Assembly (NCBI RefSeq): GCF_014207955.1 | Contig: NZ_JACHLK010000002.1 | Span: 806,001 to 870,000, forward strand | DNA length: 64,000 bases | Origin: Acidovorax soli | GTDB taxonomy: Bacteria > Pseudomonadota > Gammaproteobacteria > Burkholderiales > Burkholderiaceae_C | Reading direction: 5' to 3' | Shown: positions 26,151 through 33,998 of the stretch, in pieces | Position numbering within the stretch: the first letter of the stretch is position 1 | How the letters are laid out: every line of letters starts with the position of its first letter | The notes under the pieces: model-generated | The model's input: only the letters and a program-made list of their open reading frames with translations | Told to the model about the DNA's origin: nothing | Databases searched by the model: none | Translations under genes and position numbers: made by a program

Positions 26151-26789
26151 ATGACCGCCCGCCTCCACGATCTGCAGCGCGTGCGCGAGGCGTCGGGAGC
26201 GCCAGTTTCTGCCTGCCGGGCCGCACTGGATGCCGCAGCGGGCCATGTGGCCGACGCCATCGATCTGCTGGCCCGCCAAAGCAAGGCCGCAAGTGATGTG
26301 GCGCATCCCTTCGACGGCACGGACTGGTTCACCGGCCCTCCGCTGACGCGCACGGCGCTGCACGCGGCACAGCAGGCGCTGGGTTTTCGGTTTCCGGCGG
26401 CGTACACCGACCTGCTGCTCATCAGGAATGGAGGCAGCACTCGGCACGGTTGCTTTGCCGTGAGCCGCCCCACGTCCTGGGCCCCTGACCACATTGCGAT
26501 CACCGGTATACGCGGCATCGGTGGCAAGCACGGGATCGACATCGCAACTGAACGTGCGATCCACGCGGATTGGGGCTACCCCTCTTGGGGCTTTGTGTTC
26601 GCAGAAACACCGACCGCGGGGCACACCGTGGTCATGTTCGACTACCGCGCATGCGGCCCGGAAGGCGAGCCCTGCGTGGTCTGGGTAGACACTTATGGCG
26701 ATGCACCCGAGGTGCTACCGCTCGCCCAGGATTTCACGGCGTTTGTGGCCGGCCTGTGCGATGCCGAGGCTTTCGACGGCCGGGGATAG
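26151..26789 (+). CDS. EF-Ts-UBA-like plus SMI1/KNR4 (SUKH) fusion protein
   Basis: A 212-residue cytoplasmic protein. Residues 4-42 (LHDLQRVREASGAPVSACRA, then ALDAAAGHVADAIDLLAR) look like the UBA-type N-terminal domain of elongation factor Ts: a V-R-E-x-S/T-G-A-x2-x2-C-x2-AL pattern with a second helix xDI-x2-A. Residues about 60-205 are a SUKH domain: LHAAQQALGFRFPAAYTDLL followed by RNGG (LG-x3-P-x2-Y-x2-L-x3-NGG), then strands WGFVFAETPTAGHTVVMFDY and EPCVVWVDTYGD. ATG 26151 was used; an upstream TTG is less likely. SUKH proteins often serve as immunity proteins of toxin systems; with no toxin next door the role here is unknown. Confidence 0.8.
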   Translation: MTARLHDLQRVREASGAPVSACRAALDAAAGHVADAIDLLARQSKAASDVAHPFDGTDWFTGPPLTRTALHAAQQALGFRFPAAYTDLLLIRNGGSTRHGCFAVSRPTSWAPDHIAITGIRGIGGKHGIDIATERAIHADWGYPSWGFVFAETPTAGHTVVMFDYRACGPEGEPCVVWVDTYGDAPEVLPLAQDFTAFVAGLCDAEAFDGRG

Positions 26790-26814
26790 CGCCACCCGCC
26801 GGCCCCTCGGCCCG

Positions 26815-27777
26815 TCACACCGTTTCAATCCGGTTGCGCCCATTCCTCTTGGCCGCATACAGCTGCTGGTCCACCGCCGCGATGAAGTCCGAAGGGCTGG
26901 CATAGTCGGCCGGCGTGGCCGTGCCCACGCCGATGCTCAGGGTCACGCGCTGCTCGTGCGGCGACTGGGCGTGGGCGATGCCCTGCTTCTGGATCAGGCG
27001 CTGGCAGCGCTCGGCCACCTTGAGGGCGGCATGCGCATCGGCGCCGGGCAGCAGGATGATGAACTCCTCGCCACCAAAGCGCGCCACCAGGTCGCGTGGG
27101 TTCTCGAGCGCCAGGCTCAGCGTGCGAGCGATGGCGATCAGGCAGTCGTCGCCCTGGACATGGCCGTACAGGTCGTTGTACTGCTTGAAGAAGTCGATGT
27201 CGAGCATGAGCACCGACACGGGCGTGCCACTGGCGCCACCGCCATTGCGCGCACTCTCCCACTCCAGTTCGATGGCGGCATTGAAGCGCCGCCGGTTGGC
27301 GATGTTGGTCAGGCCGTCCTTGAACGACAGGGCCTCGAGCTCCTTTTGCAGGACGAGCAGCTTCTCTTCGGTCTTCTTGCGCTCGGTGATGTCGAACATG
27401 AAACCGATCAGCGCCTCGACCTCGCCGTCGGGCTTGCGCACCACGTGGACCACATCGCGGATCCACACGTAGCCGTTGTCCTTGGTAAGGGCACGGTAGT
27501 CGGCCTCGTGGTCCACGCCGGCCTTGGATTGGGCCACGCAGAAGTTGACCACGTAGTCGCGGTCCTCGGGGTGCATGCGGCTGGCCCAGTCGTCCACGGT
27601 GAGCCAGCTGTCCTGGCTCCAGCCCAGCAGCGGCTCGATCTGCGGACCGATGTAGGCGAACTTCATCGTCGCCCAGTCGATCTTCCAGGGGATGGCGCGC
27701 GTGGATTCAAGCAGGGTCTTGTAGACCACACTGTCACTGTCGCTACCGCTGAGTTCCTTCACATCGGCCATGTCCAT
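26815..27777 (-). CDS. PAS-GGDEF diguanylate cyclase
   Basis: A 320-residue soluble protein making cyclic-di-GMP. A PAS/PAC module (about 15-135, with DWASRMHPEDRDYVVNF and GFMFDITERKK typical of PAS-3) is followed by a short coiled coil and a GGDEF domain (about 150-320) with FGGEEF at the active site, DIDFFKQYND for metal/base binding and a normal C-terminal KRNGRNR. The ATG at 27777 has GGGAG about 9 bases upstream; a second ATG is two codons on. No inhibitory RxxD is obvious five residues before GGEEF. It converges with the SUKH fusion gene. Confidence 0.92.
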   Translation of the reverse strand: MDMADVKELSGSDSDSVVYKTLLESTRAIPWKIDWATMKFAYIGPQIEPLLGWSQDSWLTVDDWASRMHPEDRDYVVNFCVAQSKAGVDHEADYRALTKDNGYVWIRDVVHVVRKPDGEVEALIGFMFDITERKKTEEKLLVLQKELEALSFKDGLTNIANRRRFNAAIELEWESARNGGGASGTPVSVLMLDIDFFKQYNDLYGHVQGDDCLIAIARTLSLALENPRDLVARFGGEEFIILLPGADAHAALKVAERCQRLIQKQGIAHAQSPHEQRVTLSIGVGTATPADYASPSDFIAAVDQQLYAAKRNGRNRIETV

Positions 27778-27840
27778 CTTTAGGCTCTCCCTGTCCGCAG
27801 TATCAGTTATCCCTTGCGCTGTGCTCCACCCACTACGCAT

Positions 27841-27996
27841 GAGACTGGCGCGGCCCAAGCCAGTGCCTCCGCGCAAGGGCCGCCCCGCCGCGAAGGCGGC
27901 GTATCCAGCGACTGCGCTGGAGGCCTCCCCCTCCCGACTCGCGCAGCGAGTCGAGAGAGGGGTGAAGGCGCGAAGCGACTCAGGGGGTGTTTCACT
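27841..27996. repeat. cluster of hairpins (REP-like/terminator)
   Basis: Between two minus-strand genes lie several stem-loops in a row: a GCCGC/GCGGC stem at about 27887-27900, TCCAGCG-ACTG-CGCTGGA at 27904-27921, and CGACTCGC-GCA-GCGAGTCG at 27935-27953, then GGGGTGAAGGCGCGAAGCGA. Such hairpin strings without T-tracts are typical of repetitive extragenic elements and may end transcription of the gene at 27997. Confidence 0.5.
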
Positions 27997-28806
27997 TCAG
28001 CCAATGGCAAGAGGCCGGCTGTGCACGGTGGCGATCGCGTTCCAGTACCAGTAGAAATACCCGCCTTCGGTCTGCAGCAGTGTGTGGGTCTTGATGCTGT
28101 TCTGGTGGATGTCGCCCCAGCAGGCGCGCGCCGAGTTGCGGTTGTTGTGCAGATCGACCACGGCCGCCGGGTCGCTGCTGGCCGGCTTGGGCGGTACATA
28201 CAGCGCGCTGCCGCGTGGCACCCACAGGTCGGCCAGGCGGATCTTGCCCAGTTCCGGCCAGTAGCGCCCTACCGAGATCACCAGCGGCTGGGTGGGGTCG
28301 GTGGAGGCGAACACATGCGGAAAATCATGGTGCTCCAGGTCGGTGCAGACCACGCTGAGCAAGGCGTCGCCCGTGCCCTGGTAGGGCGACCAGTGGCCGG
28401 CGAACACGCCGTACTCGTACTCGACCTGCTGCAGCTCGGTCACCGGGCTTGCGATCTGCACCACCTGCCCCGGCTCCACCAGCGTGATGCCGAACGCCGC
28501 CGCAATGCTGCGCGTGGCCCACAGGGGTGCGAACACCACCTCCTCGGCCGCAAAGCCCAGCCGCGTTTCCACACCGTAGGGCGGCATGGACTTCACACCC
28601 AGCACATCGGCCACCAGGTACTCGGTGCCCACGGCCAGCGCCGAGTCGGTGGCTGCGGGCGTGAGCGGGGTGAGGCCCTCGGGCGGCTCGGTCAGGTAGA
28701 CCGGCATGCCGCCATCGTTGAAGAAGAACGGGGTCTTGGCGGTATCGACCTGGGTCTCGTAGATGTCCTTGATGAAGATCGGGGCGTCGAGGTGGGGTCC
28801 GGGCAT
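27997..28806 (-). CDS. conserved protein of unknown function
   Basis: A 269-residue soluble protein with no signal or membrane helix. I do not recognise the family. Features seen: start MPGPHLDAPIFIKDIYETQV, a segment GTEYLVADVLGVKSMPPYGV, a His-containing stretch TDLEHHDFPHVFASTDPTQP and an aromatic C terminus GYFYWYWNAIATVHSRPLA. The mix suggests a beta-rich globular protein. ATG 28806 was used because the sequence upstream (Arg/Cys-rich) is not protein-like. It stands alone, transcribed toward the hairpin cluster and the PAS-GGDEF gene. Confidence 0.65.
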   Translation of the reverse strand: MPGPHLDAPIFIKDIYETQVDTAKTPFFFNDGGMPVYLTEPPEGLTPLTPAATDSALAVGTEYLVADVLGVKSMPPYGVETRLGFAAEEVVFAPLWATRSIAAAFGITLVEPGQVVQIASPVTELQQVEYEYGVFAGHWSPYQGTGDALLSVVCTDLEHHDFPHVFASTDPTQPLVISVGRYWPELGKIRLADLWVPRGSALYVPPKPASSDPAAVVDLHNNRNSARACWGDIHQNSIKTHTLLQTEGGYFYWYWNAIATVHSRPLAIG

Positions 28807-28928
28807 CGGTGGGGCGTTCCTTCGTTCGAGACACTGGGTTCTGTCGGTCCTTGCGCAAGAACCATGCCCTTGCACTATAGCGGCCCCGGATGACAGCCCC
28901 GGGTCATCGGGCTCCCATGGCGGCGCCC

Positions 28929-29513
28929 TCAGCGCGGCTCGCGCCAGTACCAGAACAGGGCCACCTCCCGCGTCCCCGGCTGCAGGGCCCGGTACAGGCC
29001 CGCATCGAAGCCCTCCAGCGTGAACCCACAGGCCGCATACAGTGTGCAGGCCGCCACATTGTTGCTCTGCGTCTCCAGTACCACGCCGGCCAGTTGCTGT
29101 GCACGCGACCAGGCGATGGCATGCTCCACCAGCGCCCGGGCCACGCCCCTGCGCCGAAAGGCCTGGCCGACCACCAGGTCGTCGATGCTGGCGCAGCCAT
29201 TCCAGTGGCGCGACAAGCGGACCTCGCCCGCGGGCTCGCCGCCGAGCCAGGCCACGAAGGAATGGCCGTCGTCCTCACCCTCGCCAGCTTCCGATGCGCC
29301 CTGCGGCCCCTCATCGGCATAGGTCTTCACATACGGCGCCACGCGGGCCACTTCGTAGCCCAGCCGGCCATCGGCAAGGCGCAGCACCAGCTCGCTCTCG
29401 ACGGCAAAGCTGCGGTCATGCGCCGACCATGCGGGCGCCTGGCCGGGCGGGCTCTCGGCAATGTGCAGCCCGCCCACATGGGCCCGAGCCCGGTTCTCAT
29501 CTTTTGCCACCAT
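28929..29513 (-). CDS. GNAT acetyltransferase, streptothricin-acetyltransferase-like
   Basis: A 194-residue GNAT N-acetyltransferase. The core (about 85-185) shows the acetyl-CoA loop (FRRRGVARALVEHAI, R-R-x-G-x-A pattern) and the run LAGVVLETQSNNVAACTLYA followed by CGFTLEGFDAGLY and EVALFWYW. This order, with WNGCASIDDLVV before it and an FWYW end, is what I associate with streptothricin acetyltransferases (SatA/Sat4 type), which inactivate the antibiotic by acetylating its beta-lysine chain. Substrate use by this protein is inferred from resemblance only. It is a single gene divergent from the LysE exporter. Confidence 0.82.
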   Translation of the reverse strand: MVAKDENRARAHVGGLHIAESPPGQAPAWSAHDRSFAVESELVLRLADGRLGYEVARVAPYVKTYADEGPQGASEAGEGEDDGHSFVAWLGGEPAGEVRLSRHWNGCASIDDLVVGQAFRRRGVARALVEHAIAWSRAQQLAGVVLETQSNNVAACTLYAACGFTLEGFDAGLYRALQPGTREVALFWYWREPR

Positions 29514-29651
29514 CGCGCTCCCTCAAGAACACAAACGCAACACACTTGCATTAACAACACGGAGGCGACAGAATACCCGACGCGCAGATGCCTGCCCTTT
29601 CAAAGCCCCTGTGGCGCCCCGGCATTCCCCTGCCACAACAAGCACAGCACC

Positions 29652-30293
29652 ATGTTGATCGACCCCCTCTCCTACGCCACCTTTGTCGCCGCCAGCGCAG
29701 CACTGATCCTGGTGCCCGGCCCGGCCCAGGCCCTGGTGCTGGCCAACACGCTCACGGGCGGGCGCCGCGCGGGCGCATTCACGGCGGTGGGCCTCAATGT
29801 GGGCACCCTCATCCATGCGGCTGCCGCGGCACTGGGCCTGTCGGCGCTGCTGGCCACCTCGGCGCTGGCCTTTGCGCTGGTGAAGTACGCCGGCGCGGCC
29901 TACCTGATCTACCTGGGCATCCAGGCGCTGCGCGCCAAGGCGGGCCCGCAGCCGCAACTGCAATCCGCCACAACGGCCGCCCCGACAAGCAACAAAGCCC
30001 CGCTCACGCAGGCCATTCTGGCCGGCACGCTCAACCCCAAGGTGGCGCTGTTCTTTCTGGCCTTTCTGCCCCAGTTCGTGGACCCGGCGCGGGGGTCTGT
30101 GGTGGCACAGATGCTCATCCTGGGCGCCACCATGGCGGTGATGGATACGCTGTACGAGCTGGCCCTGGTCTCCGTGCTCTACCGCATGCGCGACCGGCTG
30201 GTGGGCAACCAGCGCTTCATGGCCTGGCAGTCGCGCATCTCGGGGGTGATCCTGATCGGGCTGGGCCTGCGGCTGGCCGCGCAGGAGCGGTAG
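29652..30293 (+). CDS. LysE/RhtB-family amino-acid exporter
   Basis: A 213-residue inner-membrane protein with about six hydrophobic helices. The N-terminal block VAASAALILVPGPAQALVLA (residues 11-30) carries the family PGP motif, and GARRAGAFTAVGLNVG, YAGAAYLIYLGIQALRAK and TLNPKVALFFLAFLPQFVDP complete the LysE/RhtB signature. Family members export lysine, homoserine, threonine and related compounds. The ATG at 29652 is fixed by the position of the first helix. It marks the left boundary of the host-like GC-rich sequence before the AT-rich island. Confidence 0.9.
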   Translation: MLIDPLSYATFVAASAALILVPGPAQALVLANTLTGGRRAGAFTAVGLNVGTLIHAAAAALGLSALLATSALAFALVKYAGAAYLIYLGIQALRAKAGPQPQLQSATTAAPTSNKAPLTQAILAGTLNPKVALFFLAFLPQFVDPARGSVVAQMLILGATMAVMDTLYELALVSVLYRMRDRLVGNQRFMAWQSRISGVILIGLGLRLAAQER

Positions 30294-30344
30294 CGCCCCG
30301 TCACTCAAATGTACCGCTGGATGTAGGCATCAGGAATACGATGC

Positions 30345-30426
30345 ACAATACGCACACGCTACTTCAGAGCATCCCAAGTTTGCACAGACCATTAGAATCC
30401 GTTAAACCAATACACAATACAAACAC
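30345..30426 (+). promoter_or_regulatory. upstream region of AT-rich island with direct repeat
   Basis: The GC content drops sharply from about 30300. ACAATAC-GC-ACAC (30345-30357) is repeated as ACAATAC-AA-ACAC (30414-30426) ending at the ATPase start. The repeat could be a regulator site or just chance in low-complexity sequence; TAGAAT at 30393 is a candidate -10. No clear Shine-Dalgarno precedes the ATG at 30427. Confidence 0.3.
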
Positions 30427-31689
30427 ATGATTGAAGAAATAAAAATAGAAAATTATAAATCCATTGAGGAAATAAAAATACCTCTTGGACTAGTTAATGT
30501 ATTTATTGGAGAAAACGGAGCTGGAAAAAGCAATATACTTGAGGTAATTGCATTAGCAGGCGCAGCTGCAGCTGAGAAGCTTGATAATGAATTTCTAAGC
30601 TCCCGTGGAATTCGAGTGACCAATCCAGAAGGTATGCGCCCAGGATTTAATGGGTGCGACATAAATGCTCCGATCAAAATAACAGTAAAAAACAACAAAA
30701 AAGACACCGCCAAGTTTGAATTAAACAACGACAATCTACCATATTCAAAATGGACATGCACCCAAAGCAGCAACGAGAGCTTTGATCTCCAGTATCAAGA
30801 ATTTGAATCTCTTCTCAAAGATTTTCAAGAGCTCGCATCTTCAAAATCCACCGAAGATAACAAACAAAAAACCGAGGCTATTGGTGATTTTTTTCTTGCA
30901 TTCGCAAAACACCTTGAATCAGTTGATTCAAAAAAATTTCGCGAAACAGGGAAAATTCATTTCAACTACGAGATAGCAGACGAAAAAAAAGGAAAAATAA
31001 TAACCAACAGGATATTTAAAAACTCTAGCTTCGCTCAGTATCTTGGCAATTTTGTGGTTTATTCCCCCGAAAATTCCGCACTACGAATGCTGCAAAAGGA
31101 AGGTCAAATTGAACCCCTTGGAATTAATGGCGAAGGTGTTTTTCGACTGCTATCCGTAATTGAAAAAAACAATCCCGAGCAATTTGAAAAAATCAAATCC
31201 TCACTACGATTGCTTGGATGGTTTGAGGATTTTAGATTAAAAGAAGATTCAGGAAATGGAACTTTAGAAGTTAAAGACCGCTACCTCAGCGATTCTTCGA
31301 AATATCTCGACAGCATTAGCACGAACGAAGGCTTCCTCTTTTTGCTATTTTATTTTTTATTATTTTCAAGTCACCTTACCCCATCATTTTTTGCCGTTGA
31401 CAATATCGACGCGTCCCTTAATCCAAAGCTATGCGAAAAATTGATGAGGGAGTTAGTGAAAATTGCCAAAACAACAAAAAAACAGGCCATATTTACGACA
31501 CACAACCCCTCCATTCTTGACGGAATAAATCTTGATGATGACAATCAAAGACTCTTTGTAGTCTCACGCGGTCGAACCGGGAAAACAAAGATTCAGAGAA
31601 TATTAAAACCGGCATACGAAAACCATCCACGCCGTTTATCCGAACTCTTTATCAATGGAGTTCTAGGCGGTTTACCCAAAGCATTCTAA
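30427..31689 (+). CDS. AAA15/21-type ATPase of candidate defence pair
   Basis: A 420-residue SMC/OLD-like ATPase. Seen: Walker A GENGAGKSN (28-36) after the typical IKIENYKSIEEI start; a helical insert (about 95-190) where the coiled-coil arm would be; a Walker B block FFAVDNIDASLNPKL in which the usual catalytic Glu after Asp is Asn; and the H-loop FTTHNPSILDG. It is AT-rich (Lys/Asn/Ile/Phe-rich) unlike its neighbours, indicating transfer. Its TAA overlaps the next ATG by one base (TAATG). ATPases of this type paired with a small TOPRIM protein occur in several phage-defence systems (for example PARIS, AbiL, RloAB); the exact type here is not decided by eye. Confidence 0.88.
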   Translation: MIEEIKIENYKSIEEIKIPLGLVNVFIGENGAGKSNILEVIALAGAAAAEKLDNEFLSSRGIRVTNPEGMRPGFNGCDINAPIKITVKNNKKDTAKFELNNDNLPYSKWTCTQSSNESFDLQYQEFESLLKDFQELASSKSTEDNKQKTEAIGDFFLAFAKHLESVDSKKFRETGKIHFNYEIADEKKGKIITNRIFKNSSFAQYLGNFVVYSPENSALRMLQKEGQIEPLGINGEGVFRLLSVIEKNNPEQFEKIKSSLRLLGWFEDFRLKEDSGNGTLEVKDRYLSDSSKYLDSISTNEGFLFLLFYFLLFSSHLTPSFFAVDNIDASLNPKLCEKLMRELVKIAKTTKKQAIFTTHNPSILDGINLDDDNQRLFVVSRGRTGKTKIQRILKPAYENHPRRLSELFINGVLGGLPKAF

Positions 31690-32348
31690 TGACAAGATTT
31701 GCACTAATAACAGAAGGAATAACCGACCAAGTTGTTATAGACAATATTTTGGGAGGCCACTACGATGAAGACGTTGACGTTCAAATAATTCAGCCGGCGA
31801 GGGATGCGACCGACCAAGCGCGACAAGGAGAAGAAGGCGGATTCGAGAGGGTACTGGAGTTTTGCCAACTACCAAGCTTTTCCGATATATTTTTATATAA
31901 TGAATTTTTAATTATTCACATTGACACCGACATTGCATCCCATCCCAATATCAACATAAACCCCTTCGACAAAGGCAGAAAAAAGAGTGCCAAGCAGATT
32001 GTAGAAGATTTTTCCAAACTTATTCAATCAAAAATAGCCCCTGATTTATTTAATCAGTTTGGCAGGAAAATAGTTATGGCAATCCCAGTAGATTCAATAG
32101 AGTGCTGGATATTACCGATTTACGAAAAATCCGACAAAACCCGAAAAAAAGATACGGGATGCGAGAATGCTCTACAAAGAGCCCTAAACAAATCCAACAC
32201 AACTTACTCCAAAGATTACAACTGCTATCAGACCATTTCAAAACCATTACTAAAAAGAAAAGTCTTGGAGGAATGTGCAAGCAATCAAGCCAGTTTAAAA
32301 ATATTTTTAGACTCTCTTCCACCCATTGAAAACACTCAGCCCGAATAG
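31689..32348 (+). CDS. TOPRIM-like (DUF4276/RloB-type) partner protein
   Basis: A 219-residue AT-rich protein coupled to the ATPase. The fold is suggested by the metal-site pattern of TOPRIM domains: ALITEGITDQVVIDNIL gives Glu9 (and Asp13), and LIIHIDTDIA gives Asp79 and Asp81 (D-x-D). The segment VMAIPVDSIECWILPIYE is typical of DUF4276/RloB/OLD-type TOPRIM proteins. The C-terminal part is helical and Lys-rich. The likely role is the effector nuclease or trigger of a two-gene abortive-infection system, with the ATPase as sensor; this is inference from gene order and motifs. A stem-loop (CTGCAA-6-TTGCAG, 32355-32372) lies just downstream. Confidence 0.75.
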   Translation: MTRFALITEGITDQVVIDNILGGHYDEDVDVQIIQPARDATDQARQGEEGGFERVLEFCQLPSFSDIFLYNEFLIIHIDTDIASHPNININPFDKGRKKSAKQIVEDFSKLIQSKIAPDLFNQFGRKIVMAIPVDSIECWILPIYEKSDKTRKKDTGCENALQRALNKSNTTYSKDYNCYQTISKPLLKRKVLEECASNQASLKIFLDSLPPIENTQPE

Positions 32349-32354
32349 CCACCT

Positions 32355-32372
32355 CTGCAAAACCACTTGCAG
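32355..32372 (+). terminator. stem-loop after TOPRIM-like gene
   Basis: CTGCAA-AACCAC-TTGCAG, a perfect 6-base stem 7 bases after the stop. There is no T-tract after it, so it is a weak terminator candidate. Confidence 0.3.
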
Positions 32373-32430
32373 CAAAACAACGCGAAGCTCCTTAAAAACC
32401 TCAAGACGTCAACTGTATTATTTATTCCAA

Positions 32431-32449
32431 GGGGAACCTCTCAAAACCC
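32431..32449 (+). repeat. left terminal inverted repeat of IS
   Basis: GGGGAACCTCTCAAAACCC, matching the inverted right end with one mismatch. Confidence 0.8.
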
Positions 32450-32492
32450 CGCCATTCCACACTGAGCCCTTCGCTCCCGTATTGACCCCCGC

Positions 32493-33548
32493 ATGATCAC
32501 CCCCGGCAGCGCACTGAAGTTCGACCTGTTTGCCGAAGCCTCGCGCAAGCGCAAGATCGACGAGGCGGGCGACCCGCTGCAGACCATCGCCCAGCACATC
32601 GACTTCGCCGAGCTGGCAGTGTTGGTCGATGGGATTGTGGGGAGGGCAGACGCGCGCAAGGGCGGACGCCCCGCCTACCCCACCGAAGTGATGGTGCGCG
32701 TGCTGGTCTTGAAGCGCCTGTACAACCTCTCGGACGAGCAGATGGAATACCAACTGCTGGATCGCCTGAGCTACCAGCGCTTTTGTCTGCTGCAAGACGC
32801 CATGAACATCCCGGACCGCAACACCATCTGGCGCTTTGCCCAGCGCATTGGTGTAGATGGCGCCACTGCCTTGTTCCAGGGCGTGGATGCCCAGCTGCAA
32901 CGCCATGGCTACATCGCCCGGGGCGGACAGGCCATCGATGCCACCCTGGTGCCGGCACCACGCCAGCACATCGGCAAGGAGGACAAGGAACGCCTGGCCC
33001 AAGGCAAGACCTCTGACTGGAACGAGGCAAAGCGCAGGCAAAAGGACTTGGATGCCACCCACACCAAGAAACACGGCAAGAGCCACTTCGGCTACAAGCT
33101 CAGCGTGAGCGTGGACATCAAGCACCGCTTCATCCGCAAGATCGCCACCGGCACAGCCAGCGAACGCGACGGGCACCACTTCGATGCTGTGCTGGACGAG
33201 GACAATACCGGACGGGATGTCTACGCCGACAAGGCCTATCCCTCAAAGTGCAGACAAGAGATGCTCAAGGCATTGGGCTGGCGCGATGGCATGCAGCGCA
33301 GGGCCAGCAAAGACAAACCCTTGAGCGAATGCCAAAAGAGGCGCAACCGCAAGATTGCCAGCAAACGGGCCAAGGTGGAACACGTGTTCGCCGGCATCCG
33401 GCACCTGGGAGGAAAGTTCATCCGCACCATCGGGCAGGCGCGGGCGGATGTAGCGATGACGCTGATGGCCGCCTGCTACAACATCAAGCGGCTGGCGATG
33501 TTCCTGCACAAGGGCGTGGATCCATTCTATAAGAACACCACAGCGTAG
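32493..33548 (+). CDS. IS5-family DDE transposase
   Basis: A 351-residue transposase. The N terminus (ITPGSALKFDLFAEASRKRK) and the DUF772-type domain (YPTEVMVRVLVLKRLYNLSD, about 60-85) are followed by the catalytic domain: first Asp in GQAIDATLVPAP (about 150), second in VYADKAYPS (about 246), and the Glu in SKRAKVEHVFAGIRHLGG (about 296-313). All three DDE residues and the YREK-like region are intact and there are no internal stops, so the element may still be active. Confidence 0.92.
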   Translation: MITPGSALKFDLFAEASRKRKIDEAGDPLQTIAQHIDFAELAVLVDGIVGRADARKGGRPAYPTEVMVRVLVLKRLYNLSDEQMEYQLLDRLSYQRFCLLQDAMNIPDRNTIWRFAQRIGVDGATALFQGVDAQLQRHGYIARGGQAIDATLVPAPRQHIGKEDKERLAQGKTSDWNEAKRRQKDLDATHTKKHGKSHFGYKLSVSVDIKHRFIRKIATGTASERDGHHFDAVLDEDNTGRDVYADKAYPSKCRQEMLKALGWRDGMQRRASKDKPLSECQKRRNRKIASKRAKVEHVFAGIRHLGGKFIRTIGQARADVAMTLMAACYNIKRLAMFLHKGVDPFYKNTTA

Positions 33549-33722
33549 GCGCGGGGGCCTCAACGGGGCCATCGAGTGTCAAAAGCCATGCACGAGAGGA
33601 TCAAAGCAGCCTCAATCGAGCAGCGCCAGACCCCTTGAATGGGCTTGCAGAGCGTAAACGCGTGCCTGGATCGGCCTGCGCTCGTATCGCGAGTGCCGCT
33701 TGATCCGGATCTGATGAAAGCC

Positions 33723-33741
33723 GGGTATTGAGAGGTTCCCC
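33723..33741 (-). repeat. right terminal inverted repeat of IS
   Basis: Reads GGGGAACCTCTCAATACCC on the minus strand; its outer end defines the right boundary of the element. Confidence 0.8.
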
Positions 33742-33923
33742 AAGGCAGATGTCCTGGCCCAGCACAACGACCACACGCACCCTGATGCGTCGGACTCGGC
33801 CTCGCGCAACCAAATGCCCGCCAGGCGGCTGCGCGGGTCTTCGATGCGGGCACTCTGTGCGTCGTCGCAAGCGCACAGGAACAGTGACGATAGCAAGGCC
33901 AAGGCGAGCACGGATGTCTTCAT
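33742..33923 (-). pseudogene. lipoprotein gene truncated by IS
   Basis: A minus-strand gene starting at ATG 33923 encodes a clear lipoprotein leader (MKTSVLALALLSSLFLCACD; lipobox LCAC, Cys at about residue 19) and about 40 mature residues (DDAQSARIEDPRSRLAGIW onward) before the sequence runs into the IS right end. The frame continues by chance into the element for another 40 residues. The 3' part of the gene is not found left of the IS, where the AT-rich island begins, so it was lost. Family unknown. Confidence 0.65.
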
Positions 33924-33998
33924 AGGCTCGGCATCATAGACAGATGCGTACTGCCAGCCGGAACGCAGGCAACGCCTGCCCAGAATGACCGGCAGCGG

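Larger units (their letters stand above)
32431..33741 (+). mobile_element. complete IS5-family insertion sequence
   Basis: A 1311-base element with matching ends: GGGGAACCTCTCAAAACCC at 32431-32449 and, inverted, GGGGAACCTCTCAATACCC at 33741-33723 (18 of 19 identical). It carries one transposase gene and 190 bases of non-coding right end. No convincing target-site duplication is seen (only AA on each side), and the flanks differ strongly in composition: AT-rich on the left, GC-rich on the right. This suggests a deletion or rearrangement at the element after insertion. Confidence 0.85.

Noticed and set aside
30345..30426. Direct repeat ACAATAC-N2-ACAC as an integration site
   Set aside because: Both copies lie on the same side of the island; no matching copy is seen at its right end, so there is no evidence for an att pair.
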